From Paenibacillus andongensis (lineage in GTDB: Bacteria; Bacillota; Bacilli; Paenibacillales; NBRC-103111): 64,000 nucleotides of DNA. The number at the start of each line of letters is the position of its first letter. Within the stretch, counting starts at the first letter, position 1. Positions 44,691 through 54,152 of this stretch are shown here, one piece after another. The DNA lies in contig NZ_CP104467.1 of NCBI RefSeq assembly GCF_025369935.1, positions 3,231,001 to 3,295,000 on the forward strand. Reading direction: 5' to 3'. The position numbers and the translations under genes are program-made. The notes beneath the pieces are model-generated. The model was not told the DNA's origin, searched no databases, and worked only from the letters and a program-made list of their open reading frames with translations.

Positions 44691-44758
44691 TAGCTTTCTT
44701 GGAAGAAAGCTCAGCTTTGCTTACGAAGTCAGTTTTGCTGCGCAAAACGCTAAGGAGG
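44691..44758 (+). repeat. Family A hairpin repeat, two copies, ending in the divIVA Shine-Dalgarno
   Basis: Copy 1: AGCTTTCTT (44692-44700) with AAGAAAGCT (44703-44711), a diverged but fully paired stem. Copy 2: GCTTACGAAGTCA, then GTTTTGC (44732-44738), loop TGC, GCAAAAC (44742-44748), GCTA and AGGAGG (44753-44758). Confidence 0.9.
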
Positions 44759-44765
44759 GGCACTG

Positions 44766-45242
44766 ATGCCATTAACACCGCTAGACATACATAATAAGGA
44801 ATTTTCCCGCTCGTTCCGCGGTTATGATGAAGATCAAGTGAATGAATTCCTGGATCAAGTCATTAAGGATTACGAGGCATTGATTCGCGAGAATAAAGAC
44901 TTGCATAATCAGACATTAACGCTGCAGGAACGTTTGGACCATTTCACCAACATTGAGGAATCACTTAGCAAAACGATTATTGTTGCTCAAGAAGCTGCGG
45001 ATGAAGTGAGAAGCAATGCGAAGAAGGAAGCGCAGCTGATCTTGAAGGAAGCTGAGAAGAATGCTGATCGGATTATTAACGAATCCTTGACGCGTTCACG
45101 CAAGGTTGCTTTGGAGATTGAAGAGCTGAAGAAACAAGCCTCCATCTATCGCACACGCTTCCGGACGCTGCTTGAAGCGCAATTAGAGCTGTTGGGCACA
45201 GAAGGCTGGCAAAGTATGCAGTTTGAAAATAAAGAAGAGTAG
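44766..45242 (+). CDS. divIVA: Cell division initiation protein DivIVA
   Basis: 158 aa. The membrane-binding N-terminal domain carries PLTPLDIHNKEFSRSFRGYD and EDQVNEFLDQVIKDYEALI; two coiled coils follow (~30-70 and ~70-140). It binds curved membrane at poles and septa and organises division-site selection and, in spore formers, chromosome anchoring. AGGAGG is 7 bases upstream. Confidence 0.96.
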   Translation: MPLTPLDIHNKEFSRSFRGYDEDQVNEFLDQVIKDYEALIRENKDLHNQTLTLQERLDHFTNIEESLSKTIIVAQEAADEVRSNAKKEAQLILKEAEKNADRIINESLTRSRKVALEIEELKKQASIYRTRFRTLLEAQLELLGTEGWQSMQFENKEE

Positions 45243-45268
45243 GGATCGACGATTAAGTGGCTGTCATA

Positions 45269-45297
45269 TTGACTATGCCTAACGAATTGGTTATACT
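45269..45297 (+). promoter_or_regulatory. SigA promoter of ileS
   Basis: TTGACT (45269-45274), 17 bp, TATACT (45292-45297). Start of transcription expected near 45304, just before the T-box. Confidence 0.85.
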
Positions 45298-45303
45298 CCT
45301 GTT

Positions 45304-45585
45304 AAATGTATCTCAGTAAAGCTATGACTGGAACGAGTAGGTCGAGTGAGCAGTGTCAGCGAATTAGGGTTTTGGTGTGAGCCTAATCTCTGCAGCGTAC
45401 CGAATATCCCCCAGGAGCGTCTCTTGAAGCGAGTAGAGAGAAACGGGTCATGCCGTTACACATGATCGAGTGATTAAGCTTATGTTCGCTACACCTCAGA
45501 GTGTAAGTTCATTAAGCTTTTTAACGAGGGTGGTACCGCGAGCTAGAGTTTCTCGTCCCTTTTGGGGGATGAGAGGCTTTTTTTG
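45304..45585 (+). promoter_or_regulatory. T-box riboswitch (isoleucine)
   Basis: The T-box sequence AACGAGGGTGGTACCGCG lies at 45523-45540, with GGTGG ready to pair to the uncharged tRNA end. The specifier loop reads CGAATATCCCCCAGGAGC; ATC at 45406-45408 is an Ile codon. The Stem I apical region is around 45318-45400. The terminator is AGTTTCTCGTCCC against GGGGGATGAGAGGCT (45547-45578) followed by seven T. Uncharged tRNA-Ile should favour readthrough into ileS. Confidence 0.95.
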
Positions 45586-45630
45586 TTTTTCTGACAACAT
45601 AAAGATTGAGGCAGGAATGGAGAGGTTAGC

Positions 45631-48402
45631 ATGGATTATGGCAAAACATTAAATTTACTGCAAACGGAGTTTCCGATGAGAGGCAATTTGCCGCAGGCGG
45701 AACCGAAAATCCAAGAACACTGGGAAGCTGAAGACATATATGCCAAAGTGCAGGAGAGTCGCAAAGGCAGAACAAAATTCATTTTGCATGATGGACCTCC
45801 GTACGCGAACGGCGATATTCATATCGGACATGCCTTAAACAAGGTATTGAAAGATATTATCGTGCGATTCAAAACATTACAAGGTTTCGATGCGCCTTAT
45901 GTTCCAGGCTGGGATACACACGGATTGCCGATTGAGCAGGTGATTACAAACAGCGGGAAAGTCGATCGTAAAAAAATGACTGTCCCTGAGTTCCGTGAAT
46001 ATTGCAAAGAGTATGCCCTGCAGTCTGTTGAGAAACAGAAAAGCCAATTCCAGCGACTTGGTATTCGCGGTGACTGGAAGAATCCGTATATCACTCTGCA
46101 GCCAAATTATGAAGCTCAGCAAATTCGAGTGTTCGGTAAAATGGTTCAAAAAGGCTTTGTCTACAAAGGTTTGAAGCCTGTCTATTGGTCCCCTTCATCC
46201 GAAAGTGCACTTGCAGAAGCTGAGATTGAATACAAAGAAAAAACTTCTTCTTCCATCTATGTGGCGTTCCCTGTTAAAGACGGCAAAGGCAAACTGCCGC
46301 AGGATGCCGCTATTGTGATTTGGACGACAACGGCATGGACACTCCCTGCAAACCTGGGTATCTCACTTCATCCTGAGTTCGACTACGCTGTTGTTGGGGC
46401 TGGTGGGAAGAAGTATGTACTTGCACAGGGCTTGCTTGCAGCTGCAGCTAAGGAAATTGGCTGGACTGATTACGAAGTGTTATCGACGATAAAGGGCAGT
46501 GAGCTTGAGTTCGTTACGTGTCAGCATCCGTTCTATGACCGTGAATCGCTTGTAATGGTCGGCGAACATGTGACACTTGAGGCAGGTACTGGTTGTGTAC
46601 ACACAGCTCCTGGACATGGGGAAGACGACTTCGCGATTGGACAACGTTATAACATCGGAGTGCTATGTCCTGTGGATGATCAAGGGCATTTCACAGCGGA
46701 AGCACCGGGCTTCGAAGGCTTGTTCTATGAAAAAGGCGGCAAGCTGATTATCGAGAAGCTGCAAGAATTAGGTCTATTGCTTAAAGCTGGTGAAATTCAG
46801 CATCAATACGCCCATGATTGGCGCACGAAGAAGCCAGTTATTTATCGAGCGACAGAGCAATGGTTCGCGTCCATCGATAAGTTCAGACAAGAGATGTTGG
46901 ATGAAATTAAGCAAGTGAAATGGACGCCAGAGTGGGGTGAAGTTCGCCTGCATAACATGATCGCAGATCGTGGAGACTGGTGTATTTCGAGGCAGCGTGC
47001 ATGGGGTGTTCCTATTCCGATCTTCTACTGCCGCAGCTGTAACGAACCGCTTGTCAATGAGCAAACCACCCAACATGTGGCTCAATTATTTGAGCAAGAA
47101 GGCTCGAATGCTTGGTTTATCAAAGATGAAAAGGATCTCCTCCCTCAGGGAACTAGCTGTTCCAAATGTGGTCATGTTGAGTTCCGTAAGGAAACGGACA
47201 TCATGGACGTATGGTTTGATTCTGGTTCCAGCCATGTGGCTGTTCTAGAATCCCGTCCTGAGCTGCAATGGCCTGCGGATCTGTACTTAGAAGGTTCTGA
47301 CCAATACCGTGGTTGGTTCAACTCTTCTCTCATTACAGGTGTTGCCACAAGAGAGAAATCGCCATATAAAGGCGTTCTCAGCCATGGCTTTACGCTGGAT
47401 GGAGAAGGACGGAAAATGTCCAAGTCGATCGGCAACACGATTGATCCGAATGTTGTGTGTGGTAAGCTAGGCGCCGATATTCTGCGTCTGTGGGTATCCT
47501 CAGTCGATTATCAATCGGATCACCGGATCTCGGATAATATTTTGAATCAAACGACGGAAGTATACCGTAAAATTCGCAACACGATGCGCTTCTTGCTGGG
47601 GAACATGAGTCATTTCAACCCAGAAACCGATCGTGTAGCTGCGGAGAGTTTGTCTGAGCTTGATCGTTATGCGTTGATCCGCTTGAATCGCATGATTGAG
47701 AAGGTAGTGAAGGCATACGAAGCGTATGAATTCCATGTCGTTTACCAAACGATTCATCATTTCTGCGCAGTTGAAATGAGCTCTTTCTATTTGGATATTA
47801 TCAAGGATCGTTTGTATGCAAACGCGCCTCATGATCCAGCTCGGAAAGCTTCGCAAACCGTATTATATGCTGCCTTAACTGCGATCACGAAGCTAATTTC
47901 ACCGATTCTTCCGCACACAGCTGATGAAGTGTGGAAGTACATCCCCGGAGTTGAGCTCAGCAGTGTGCAGTTAGCAGAACTGCCAGAAGTCGATTCAAGT
48001 TTGTATAAGGAAGAATTGGAAAATAAATGGAATAGCTTCCTGGATGTTAGAGATGAAGTTCTGAAAGCTCTCGAGGAGGCACGTAAAGAGAAGGTCATCG
48101 GTAACTCGTTAGGAGCTGCTGTGCATCTATATCCGAATGATGAAGCTGCTTACGATTTGCTAATGCAATTGGAGCAATTGGATCAGTTATTCATCGTCTC
48201 TGCTGTGAATGTACACAAACCTGGAACAGAAGCTCCTGTTGGGGTGTATCAATCCAAGGACGCTGCCATTGCTATCACGGTAGCTGAAGGCGAGAAGTGC
48301 GAGCGCTGCTGGATAGTGACTTCAGAGGTAGGGCAAAGTAAAGAACATCCGACACTTTGTGCCAGATGTAATGACGTTGTTTCGACTCATTATCACGAGT
48401 AA
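45631..48402 (+). CDS. ileS: Isoleucine--tRNA ligase
   Basis: 923 aa, class I synthetase of the bacterial type. HIGH motif in [11 protein letters not shown] (~63-73), the editing domain (~190-390: [15 protein letters not shown]), KMSKS in [13 protein letters not shown] (~592-604), anticodon-binding region, and a C-terminal zinc finger (CERCW...CARC, ~890-912). GAGAGG upstream of the ATG. Controlled by the T-box above. Confidence 0.97.
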   Translation: MDYGKTLNLLQTEFPMRGNLPQAEPKIQEHWEAEDIYAKVQESRKGRTKFILHDGPPYANGDIHIGHALNKVLKDIIVRFKTLQGFDAPYVPGWDTHGLPIEQVITNSGKVDRKKMTVPEFREYCKEYALQSVEKQKSQFQRLGIRGDWKNPYITLQPNYEAQQIRVFGKMVQKGFVYKGLKPVYWSPSSESALAEAEIEYKEKTSSSIYVAFPVKDGKGKLPQDAAIVIWTTTAWTLPANLGISLHPEFDYAVVGAGGKKYVLAQGLLAAAAKEIGWTDYEVLSTIKGSELEFVTCQHPFYDRESLVMVGEHVTLEAGTGCVHTAPGHGEDDFAIGQRYNIGVLCPVDDQGHFTAEAPGFEGLFYEKGGKLIIEKLQELGLLLKAGEIQHQYAHDWRTKKPVIYRATEQWFASIDKFRQEMLDEIKQVKWTPEWGEVRLHNMIADRGDWCISRQRAWGVPIPIFYCRSCNEPLVNEQTTQHVAQLFEQEGSNAWFIKDEKDLLPQGTSCSKCGHVEFRKETDIMDVWFDSGSSHVAVLESRPELQWPADLYLEGSDQYRGWFNSSLITGVATREKSPYKGVLSHGFTLDGEGRKMSKSIGNTIDPNVVCGKLGADILRLWVSSVDYQSDHRISDNILNQTTEVYRKIRNTMRFLLGNMSHFNPETDRVAAESLSELDRYALIRLNRMIEKVVKAYEAYEFHVVYQTIHHFCAVEMSSFYLDIIKDRLYANAPHDPARKASQTVLYAALTAITKLISPILPHTADEVWKYIPGVELSSVQLAELPEVDSSLYKEELENKWNSFLDVRDEVLKALEEARKEKVIGNSLGAAVHLYPNDEAAYDLLMQLEQLDQLFIVSAVNVHKPGTEAPVGVYQSKDAAIAITVAEGEKCERCWIVTSEVGQSKEHPTLCARCNDVVSTHYHE

Positions 48403-48408
48403 TGGAAG

Positions 48409-48453
48409 CAAACGAGCTTTCGCTTAATGCGAAGCTCGTTTGTCCTGTTTTTT
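48409..48453 (+). terminator. Terminator after ileS
   Basis: CAAACGAGCTTTCGC (48409-48423) pairs with GCGAAGCTCGTTTG (48429-48442) with one bulged T, then TCCTGTTTTTT. It ends immediately before the convergent DksA-like gene. Confidence 0.9.
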
Positions 48454-49197
48454 CTAGAGCTGCTCATCATCTGGGTTATAATGGTTTTCTGGTTCGAGAA
48501 GAGGCTCGCCCTCACCTTTATGCATATAATCACGGTAGGCCTTGCCTCGAACAATGGTAACATGTTCACCATACAGGTCAGTCGCAACAAAGCTCTCAAA
48601 AGACTCAACATATCCAACGTGCTCATCGGCTTCCACATACATTTCATTATAGTGATCAACATTGGGATCTTCCGCGAAGGCGGGCGAATTTGAGGTACCC
48701 CAACTTTCAACAATTTGCCAAGCATCTTCACCATCGAATTCAGTCTCGTCGTCACGTTCGTCAAAGCTGGTTCGGCCAAAAGGTGGGTAGAGCACTTGTT
48801 CTTCAACAGGTCTTCGGAATGATCGGTCAGGATCAGGAACGTGTTCTAAGCTGTAAAGGGTAGTAGGGATAGCTTGAAGGCGCTCAAAGGGAATCGGTTG
48901 TTTGCTGAATACACATATGCCGTATTCTCCACTCTCCATGCGAGCTAAGGCTTCATTAACTTGATTTAAATGAAATTCAGCATGTTCGTTGAGTGAAATA
49001 TCTTTCTCTCGTTCGTAAATTTCTGTGGCAACGTCTCCTGGATGATTATCATACATGGAGAGCTCTCCAGTACTATCTTTAAAAGAATTGGACAGGCCAT
49101 AATTATCATTCATGGCAAAATGTTTTTCGAGATAAACCTTTTCCTCCAATAATTGCAGATATAATTCTCTTAATTGCTCCTCGGATAAATGGCTCAT
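48454..49197 (-). CDS. ylyA: DksA/TraR (YteA/YlyA)-family protein
   Basis: 247 aa. N-terminal coiled-coil (LSEEQLRELYLQLLEEKVYL) and a DksA-like core with ALARMESGEYGICVFSKQPI and PFERLQAIPTT (~80-110), followed by an acidic tail rich in E/D/Y. The four-Cys zinc finger of classical DksA is lost (only the Cys in GICV remains), as in several YteA-type proteins. In B. subtilis YlyA lies between ileS and lspA and influences SigG-dependent forespore transcription. The gene is reversed relative to its neighbours. AAAGGAG is rather far (14 bases) from the ATG. Confidence 0.85.
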   Translation of the reverse strand: MSHLSEEQLRELYLQLLEEKVYLEKHFAMNDNYGLSNSFKDSTGELSMYDNHPGDVATEIYEREKDISLNEHAEFHLNQVNEALARMESGEYGICVFSKQPIPFERLQAIPTTLYSLEHVPDPDRSFRRPVEEQVLYPPFGRTSFDERDDETEFDGEDAWQIVESWGTSNSPAFAEDPNVDHYNEMYVEADEHVGYVESFESFVATDLYGEHVTIVRGKAYRDYMHKGEGEPLLEPENHYNPDDEQL

Positions 49198-49275
49198 AGT
49201 CGAAAGTACAACTCCTTTCTAACAGCTGATGCATACCGTTATAATGCCGAGTGACAGCTTTTTTTAGTGAGGTAA

Positions 49276-49341
49276 TTCCTTGAAAATAAGGAACATGTTT
49301 AAGCTTGCGAGAAGGTAATGCTTACGAAAACTCTTAGGAGG
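49276..49341 (+). repeat. Degenerate family A repeat before lspA (hairpin missing)
   Basis: AATGCTTACGA (49317-49327) is followed directly by AAACTCTTAGGAGG. Compared with the last sigE copy it lacks exactly the 19 bases AGTCAGTTTTGCATACGCA. A separate hairpin TTCCTT/AAGGAA (49276-49293) lies upstream where another copy would be. Confidence 0.8.
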
Positions 49342-49349
49342 AAAAGATA

Positions 49350-49868
49350 ATGAAATATTATTTCTATGCGCTCATCGTTTTTATTTTGGATCAAGTATCC
49401 AAATGGTTTATTGTGAAACGGATTCCGCTTGGCGAGGAACGTCCAGTGCTAGGTGATTTCTTCATCATAACTTCGCATCGTAATCGGGGTGCGGCATTTG
49501 GCATTTTGCAAAATCAAAGATGGTTTTTCATTGTGATTACACTTATTGTAGTGATTGGTATTCTCTGGTACATGCGTCGGACGATACGTGAGAGAAAAGT
49601 TTTATTATCTTTTGCACTTTGTCTTCTGCTAGGAGGAGCAATCGGTAATTTTATTGATCGAGCTTTATTCGGTGAAGTTGTGGATTTCCTGCAGTTTACC
49701 TTTGATTTTAGCTTGTTCGGCAAAGCCATTTATTATATTTATCCGATTTTCAATCTAGCTGATTCGGCCATCGTGATCGGGGTCATCCTGATTTTCCTAG
49801 AATCGTTACTTACTTGGAGAAAAGAGAAAAAAGGAGCAACGAATGAACACAAACCAGACCTCATCTGA
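49350..49868 (+). CDS. lspA: Lipoprotein signal peptidase (signal peptidase II)
   Basis: 172 aa, four transmembrane helices. Catalytic aspartates are in GGAIGNFIDRAL (~90-101) and NLADSAIVIGV (~130-140). Also KRIPLGEERPVLGDFF and HRNRGAAFGIL. Cleaves prolipoproteins after lipid attachment; several lipoproteins occur in this window. AGGAGG is 8 bases upstream of the ATG. The end overlaps the next gene by 26 bp. Confidence 0.96.
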   Translation: MKYYFYALIVFILDQVSKWFIVKRIPLGEERPVLGDFFIITSHRNRGAAFGILQNQRWFFIVITLIVVIGILWYMRRTIRERKVLLSFALCLLLGGAIGNFIDRALFGEVVDFLQFTFDFSLFGKAIYYIYPIFNLADSAIVIGVILIFLESLLTWRKEKKGATNEHKPDLI

Positions 49869-50793
49869 GGCCGCGACAAATGATGTCGTCGAATGGACGG
49901 TTGAAGAGCAGTATGCCAGTGAACGTATTGATAAATTCATTACAGAAGCATTAGAAGAAGATGTGTCAAGAACACTCGTTCAGCAATGGGTCAAAGACGG
50001 ACATGTTAGAGTGAATGGGAAAACAATAAAACCAAACTATAAGCTGTCTGAACAAGATATTATTTCTTTGCGAATTCCTGAGCCCCAGGGTGTTGAGCTA
50101 GCCGCGGAAAACATTCCCCTGAATGTTGTATATGAAGACGCCGATGTCATCGTGATCAATAAACAGCGGGGACTTGTCGTTCATCCAGCACCTGGCCATT
50201 ACTCAGGTACATTAGTAAACGCATTGATGTACCATTGCAAGGATCTATCTGGCATCAACGGAGAGCTGCGTCCTGGCATCGTACATCGGATTGATAAGGA
50301 CACATCCGGTCTTATCATGTCGGCAAAGAACGATAAAGCACACGCTAGCTTAGCTGAGCAGTTAAAGGCTCATACGGTTAATCGCAAATATATCGCCCTA
50401 GTACATGGGAATCTACAACACGATCAAGGTACTATCGACGCTCCGATCGGACGCGATTCCAATGATCGCAAGATGTATACGGTAACGGAGAAAAACAGCA
50501 AGCAAGCTGTAACTCATTTCGTAGTTATCGAACGTTTTGGCGATTTTACCTTGGTGGAGCTGAAACTTGAAACAGGAAGAACCCACCAAATTCGCGTGCA
50601 TATGAAATTCATTGGTCACCCGCTTGTTGGTGATCCGATGTATGGCAAGAGCAAAGGGATGCTTATGGATGGGCAAGCGCTGCATGCTGCCATTCTAGGC
50701 TTTAAACATCCGCGTACAGAGGAATGGCTGCAATTTGAAGCACCGATACCCGCTGATATGGAAAACCTTTTGCAAACAATTCGAACATCCTAG
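49843..50793 (+). CDS. ylyB: RluA/RluD-family 23S rRNA pseudouridine synthase
   Basis: 316 aa, ATG inside the lspA end with AAGGAG upstream, so probably translationally coupled. S4 domain (~20-80: ERIDKFITEALEEDVSRTLV), then the synthase domain with catalytic Asp in GIVHRIDKDTSGLIM (~146-160), PAPGHYSGTLVNALMYH and LETGRTHQIRVHMKFIGHPL. Corresponds to B. subtilis ylyB after lspA. Confidence 0.95.
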   Translation: MNTNQTSSEAATNDVVEWTVEEQYASERIDKFITEALEEDVSRTLVQQWVKDGHVRVNGKTIKPNYKLSEQDIISLRIPEPQGVELAAENIPLNVVYEDADVIVINKQRGLVVHPAPGHYSGTLVNALMYHCKDLSGINGELRPGIVHRIDKDTSGLIMSAKNDKAHASLAEQLKAHTVNRKYIALVHGNLQHDQGTIDAPIGRDSNDRKMYTVTEKNSKQAVTHFVVIERFGDFTLVELKLETGRTHQIRVHMKFIGHPLVGDPMYGKSKGMLMDGQALHAAILGFKHPRTEEWLQFEAPIPADMENLLQTIRTS

Positions 50794-50824
50794 GGTTCTT
50801 CAGAGTGGGAGAGGAGTGAATCAC

Positions 50825-51982
50825 ATGGAGTATCTGATTAATCCACAAGTGAAAGATATTCAAATTTCAGGCATACGTAAAATATCTAATCTCGTCAGCA
50901 CCATTCCAGGTGCATTGACTTTAACGATCGGACAGCCTGATTTCCCGACGCCGCGGCATATAATTGAGGCGGGACAGAGGGCTTTGGATAAAAATAAAAC
51001 GGTTTATACGCAAAATCCCGGACTATTGGAACTGCGAGAAGCGGTATCCAGCTTCGTTCTCATTAAGTACGGCCAACAATATCGCGCAGCTGATGAAATT
51101 ATCGTGACAGCTGGAGCGAGTCAAGCGGTAGACATTACGTTACGTACCATCCTTACACCTGGTGCAGAAGTTATTATTCCCGCGCCAATTTACCCGGGAT
51201 ACGAGCCATTAATCAGACTAGCAGGGGGAGTCCCTGTTTATGTTGATACTAGACCGAATGGCTTGAAATTAACGGCGGAGTTACTTGAGCCTTATCTAAC
51301 AGCTAACACGCGCTGCGTTATCTTGTGCTATCCATCTAATCCAACAGGCCAAGTGCTCACGGAGCAGGAATTGACCGATTTGGCTCAATTATTAGAAGAT
51401 CGGGAATTGTTTATTTTATCCGATGAAATTTACAGTGAGCTTGTGTACGGAGTCCAACATCATTCTATTGCAACGATAGGTAAGCTTCGCGAGAAAACCA
51501 TTGTTATTAATGGCCTATCCAAATCCCACGCTATGACAGGCTGGCGGGTTGGATTCACTTTAGCGCCTGCATACATTACCGAGCATATTGTCAAGGTACA
51601 TCAGTATAATGTGACCTGCGCAAGCTCAGTAAGCCAGTACGCGGCATTAGAGGCTTTGACAGTTGGTGTGGATGATGCTCTGCCAATGCGCAATGCCTAT
51701 GAAGTTCGTAGGGATTACGTCTATGATCGTTTGGTCGCGATGGGCTTCGAGTTGGAAAAGCCGAATGGGGCGTTTTATTTGTTCCCTTCCATTTCCAAGT
51801 TCGGTTTAACCTCTCAGGAATTTACCTTGAGGCTGCTTCATGAGGAGCACGTTGCTGTTGTACCTGGAGATGCTTTCACTTCTTACGGAGAAGGCTATAT
51901 CCGCATTTCGTATGCTTATTCACAAGAAGTATTAGAAGAGTCGCTTGATCGGCTTGAGCGTTTTATTAGTAAGCTAACGTAA
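50825..51982 (+). CDS. patA: Aminotransferase PatA (N-acetyl-LL-2,6-diaminopimelate aminotransferase)
   Basis: 385 aa from ATG 50825 (GAGAGGAGTG upstream); an in-frame start at 50735 lies inside the previous gene. Begins MEYLINPQVKDIQISGIRKI as in PatA. Fold-type I PLP enzyme; PLP-lysine in LSKSHAMTGWRVG (~232-244), YPSNPTGQVL, SDEIYSELVY. In B. subtilis PatA aminates N-acetyl-2-amino-6-oxopimelate in the acetylated DAP branch; the facing dapH-dapL genes here support that assignment. Confidence 0.9.
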   Translation: MEYLINPQVKDIQISGIRKISNLVSTIPGALTLTIGQPDFPTPRHIIEAGQRALDKNKTVYTQNPGLLELREAVSSFVLIKYGQQYRAADEIIVTAGASQAVDITLRTILTPGAEVIIPAPIYPGYEPLIRLAGGVPVYVDTRPNGLKLTAELLEPYLTANTRCVILCYPSNPTGQVLTEQELTDLAQLLEDRELFILSDEIYSELVYGVQHHSIATIGKLREKTIVINGLSKSHAMTGWRVGFTLAPAYITEHIVKVHQYNVTCASSVSQYAALEALTVGVDDALPMRNAYEVRRDYVYDRLVAMGFELEKPNGAFYLFPSISKFGLTSQEFTLRLLHEEHVAVVPGDAFTSYGEGYIRISYAYSQEVLEESLDRLERFISKLT

Positions 51983-52037
51983 GCTTGCCATTGTTCAGGT
52001 ATTTCATAGATGAGATTACTTTAATCCTTAAACGAGG

Positions 52038-52080
52038 AAACCCTCCAAATCCACTTAGTGTGGTTGGAGGGTTTTTCTTT
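52038..52080 (+). terminator. Terminator after patA
   Basis: AAACCCTCCAA (52038-52048) pairs with TTGGAGGGTTT (52064-52074), inner ATCCAC/GTGT partly paired, then TTCTTTG. Confidence 0.92.
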
Positions 52081-52170
52081 GAAAGATAAGAATTTATATG
52101 TCTTTGGCGACCGAGAGGTTCCCTATATAACAGGTGAGATAAGGTCTGGTATCCGCGCCGTGTGCAGCTT

Positions 52171-52203
52171 GTAACGATGTTTTACAATGTTTTGCATCGT
52201 TAC
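52171..52203. other. Hairpin between patA and dapL
   Basis: GTAACGATG (52171-52179) pairs with CATCGTTAC (52195-52203), 9 bp perfect, loop AT-rich. It lies 24 bp past the dapL stop on the minus strand but has no T run, so a terminator role is uncertain. Confidence 0.5.
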
Positions 52204-52226
52204 AGATGTCCTTCGTTTAACCATAC

Positions 52227-53348
52227 TTAATTAGATTTAAACCGTAAATAGGCTGTAATGGTATCTATGGCTACATCAATAGCACTCTCATTAGGATCAA
52301 GCTTGGCGTTATGCAACCCATGAGGAGTATCTACCCCTAACCAGAACATGAAGCCAGGTATTTGCTCCAAAAAGTAGCCAAAGTCTTCGCCTGTCATCGC
52401 TTCTGTACATTCCACAAGCTGTACATTTTCTTTTCCGCGCAGCCAGTCCATGAATTCCACGGTCAAAGCTGGATCATTAAACACCTGGCGGTAATTCGAG
52501 CCATAATCAATAGAAACTTGGCACTCGAAGGAGCTTTCGATTCCTGCCGCTACAGCTTCGATCCGTTTCTTGATCTTGTCCATAGAATCAGCGGAAAGGG
52601 TACGAATTGTACCTTCCAAGCGCGCTTTTTCAGCGATAATGTTCTGCTTGGTTCCGGCTTCCATTTTACCAATGGTAATGACGGCCGAATCCAGCGGATT
52701 CACATTACGGGAAACAATGGTCTGCAGTTGACCAACCATTTGTGTCGCAGCAATGATCATATCGTTTGCTTGGTGCGGGTAAGCGGCATGTCCGCCTTTG
52801 CCTAGCAGGTCAATGAACAGCTCAGATGTATTGGCAAACAAGATCTCCGGCCTCGTGGCAATCGTGCCTACTGGGTACTCAGGAGCTATATGGAGAGCAA
52901 CCATCTGGTCAGGCTTCCAATCCTGCAATTCTTCAGCAGCAAGCATGGGCAAAGCTCCGCCTGGTCCTTCTTCTGCTGGCTGGAACAGCACAATCAGATC
53001 ATCCTGCATCGGCTGCTGAGCGAAATGGGTAACAACGCCCATCCCAATCGACATATGAAAATCATGTCCGCACGCATGCATGTAGCCTCGATGCTGGGAA
53101 GGAAACGGAAGAGAGGTCTCTTCCGTGATGGGCAGCCCGTCCATATCCGCTCGATATCCGAAGCGTTTGGTAGGATTCGTACCTTTGATGTAAACCAAAA
53201 TGCCAGTGCGCCAAGTACGAATCGTCAGTCTATCCTGAGGAAGCTTAGCTAGATGGTCAAGGAGAAGCTGCTGCGTCTTGAACTCTTGAAAGCCCGGCTC
53301 CGGAATTTGGTGAAGCTGACGGCGCAGCTCTATAAAGGGGCTAAGCAT
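52227..53348 (-). CDS. dapL: N-acetyldiaminopimelate deacetylase
   Basis: 373 aa, M20D peptidase family (B. subtilis YkuR). Removes the acetyl group from N-acetyl-LL-DAP. Metal-binding residues in [17 protein letters not shown] (~89-105), [14 protein letters not shown] (~129-142) and [20 protein letters not shown] (~318-337). GGAGG is 9 bases before the ATG. 21 bp after dapH, the same operon. Confidence 0.93.
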   Translation of the reverse strand: MLSPFIELRRQLHQIPEPGFQEFKTQQLLLDHLAKLPQDRLTIRTWRTGILVYIKGTNPTKRFGYRADMDGLPITEETSLPFPSQHRGYMHACGHDFHMSIGMGVVTHFAQQPMQDDLIVLFQPAEEGPGGALPMLAAEELQDWKPDQMVALHIAPEYPVGTIATRPEILFANTSELFIDLLGKGGHAAYPHQANDMIIAATQMVGQLQTIVSRNVNPLDSAVITIGKMEAGTKQNIIAEKARLEGTIRTLSADSMDKIKKRIEAVAAGIESSFECQVSIDYGSNYRQVFNDPALTVEFMDWLRGKENVQLVECTEAMTGEDFGYFLEQIPGFMFWLGVDTPHGLHNAKLDPNESAIDVAIDTITAYLRFKSN

Positions 53349-53369
53349 GGTGAATTCCTCCAGAACACC

Positions 53370-54080
53370 TTACAGGGTGCGCAGATCTTGTAAAATTTCT
53401 GTTTTGGACTTCGTTTTATCGTCCACTTTCTTAATCACTCGTGCAGGTGCTCCTGCTACAACTGTATATTCTTCTACGTCTTGTGTAACGATAGCACCGG
53501 CAGCAACAACAGATCCTTTTCCGATACGAACACCTTCCAAGATAACGGCATTCGCTCCAACAAGCACATCATCCTCAATCACACAAGGCTGTGCGGAAGG
53601 GGGCTCAATAACGCCTGCAACAACTGCACCTGCGCCGATATGACACATTTTGCCGACTTGTGCTCTACCACCAAGAACAGCATTCATATCGATCATTGTA
53701 CCATCGCCAACAGAAGCACCAATATTAATGAGAGCGCCCATCATGATGACGGCGTTATCTCCGATATGTACTTTATCACGAATGATCGCACCTGGTTCAA
53801 TGCGCGCATTGATTGGCTTCAGATCAAGCATTGGAATCGCAGAATTGCGACGATCCGCTTCAACAACGAAATCCGCGATTTGCGCTTTGTTTGCTTCAAG
53901 AACGGGCTGAATTTCACTCCATTCGCCAAAAACAACGCCGCTTCCGCCGGATATAAAGGTTTGGCTGCCTTCACCAAAGTTAATACCTTCAAGGTTTCCT
54001 TTTACGTATACTTTAACAGGCGTTTTTTTCTTGCTTTCTTTAATAAATTGAATAATTTCTAACGTATTCATCTCGGTCAT
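53370..54080 (-). CDS. dapH: 2,3,4,5-tetrahydropyridine-2,6-dicarboxylate N-acetyltransferase
   Basis: 236 aa (YkuQ type). N-terminal DapH_N domain ([20 protein letters not shown]) followed by left-handed beta-helix hexapeptide repeats (~95-205: [56 protein letters not shown]). Acetylates tetrahydrodipicolinate with acetyl-CoA. ATG 54080 with AAGGAG 8 bases upstream; an ATG three codons later is an alternative. Confidence 0.95.
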   Translation of the reverse strand: MTEMNTLEIIQFIKESKKKTPVKVYVKGNLEGINFGEGSQTFISGGSGVVFGEWSEIQPVLEANKAQIADFVVEADRRNSAIPMLDLKPINARIEPGAIIRDKVHIGDNAVIMMGALINIGASVGDGTMIDMNAVLGGRAQVGKMCHIGAGAVVAGVIEPPSAQPCVIEDDVLVGANAVILEGVRIGKGSVVAAGAIVTQDVEEYTVVAGAPARVIKKVDDKTKSKTEILQDLRTL

Positions 54081-54117
54081 GGTGACATCTCCTTAAAATT
54101 TAAATTGACTCTCCTAT

Positions 54118-54145
54118 ATTATCAGAAAGGGGGCATTTCAGCCAA
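54118..54145 (-). promoter_or_regulatory. Predicted SigA promoter of dapH-dapL
   Basis: On the minus strand TTGGCT (complement of 54140-54145), 16 bp, GATAAT (complement of 54118-54123), just after the ABC exporter stop codon. Confidence 0.5.
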
Positions 54146-54152
54146 TGTGTAT

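Noticed and set aside
53481..54062. 193-codon open frame on the + strand opposite dapH
   Set aside because: DapH on the minus strand is certain; the opposite frame has a low-complexity Asn-rich composition typical of an antisense shadow.
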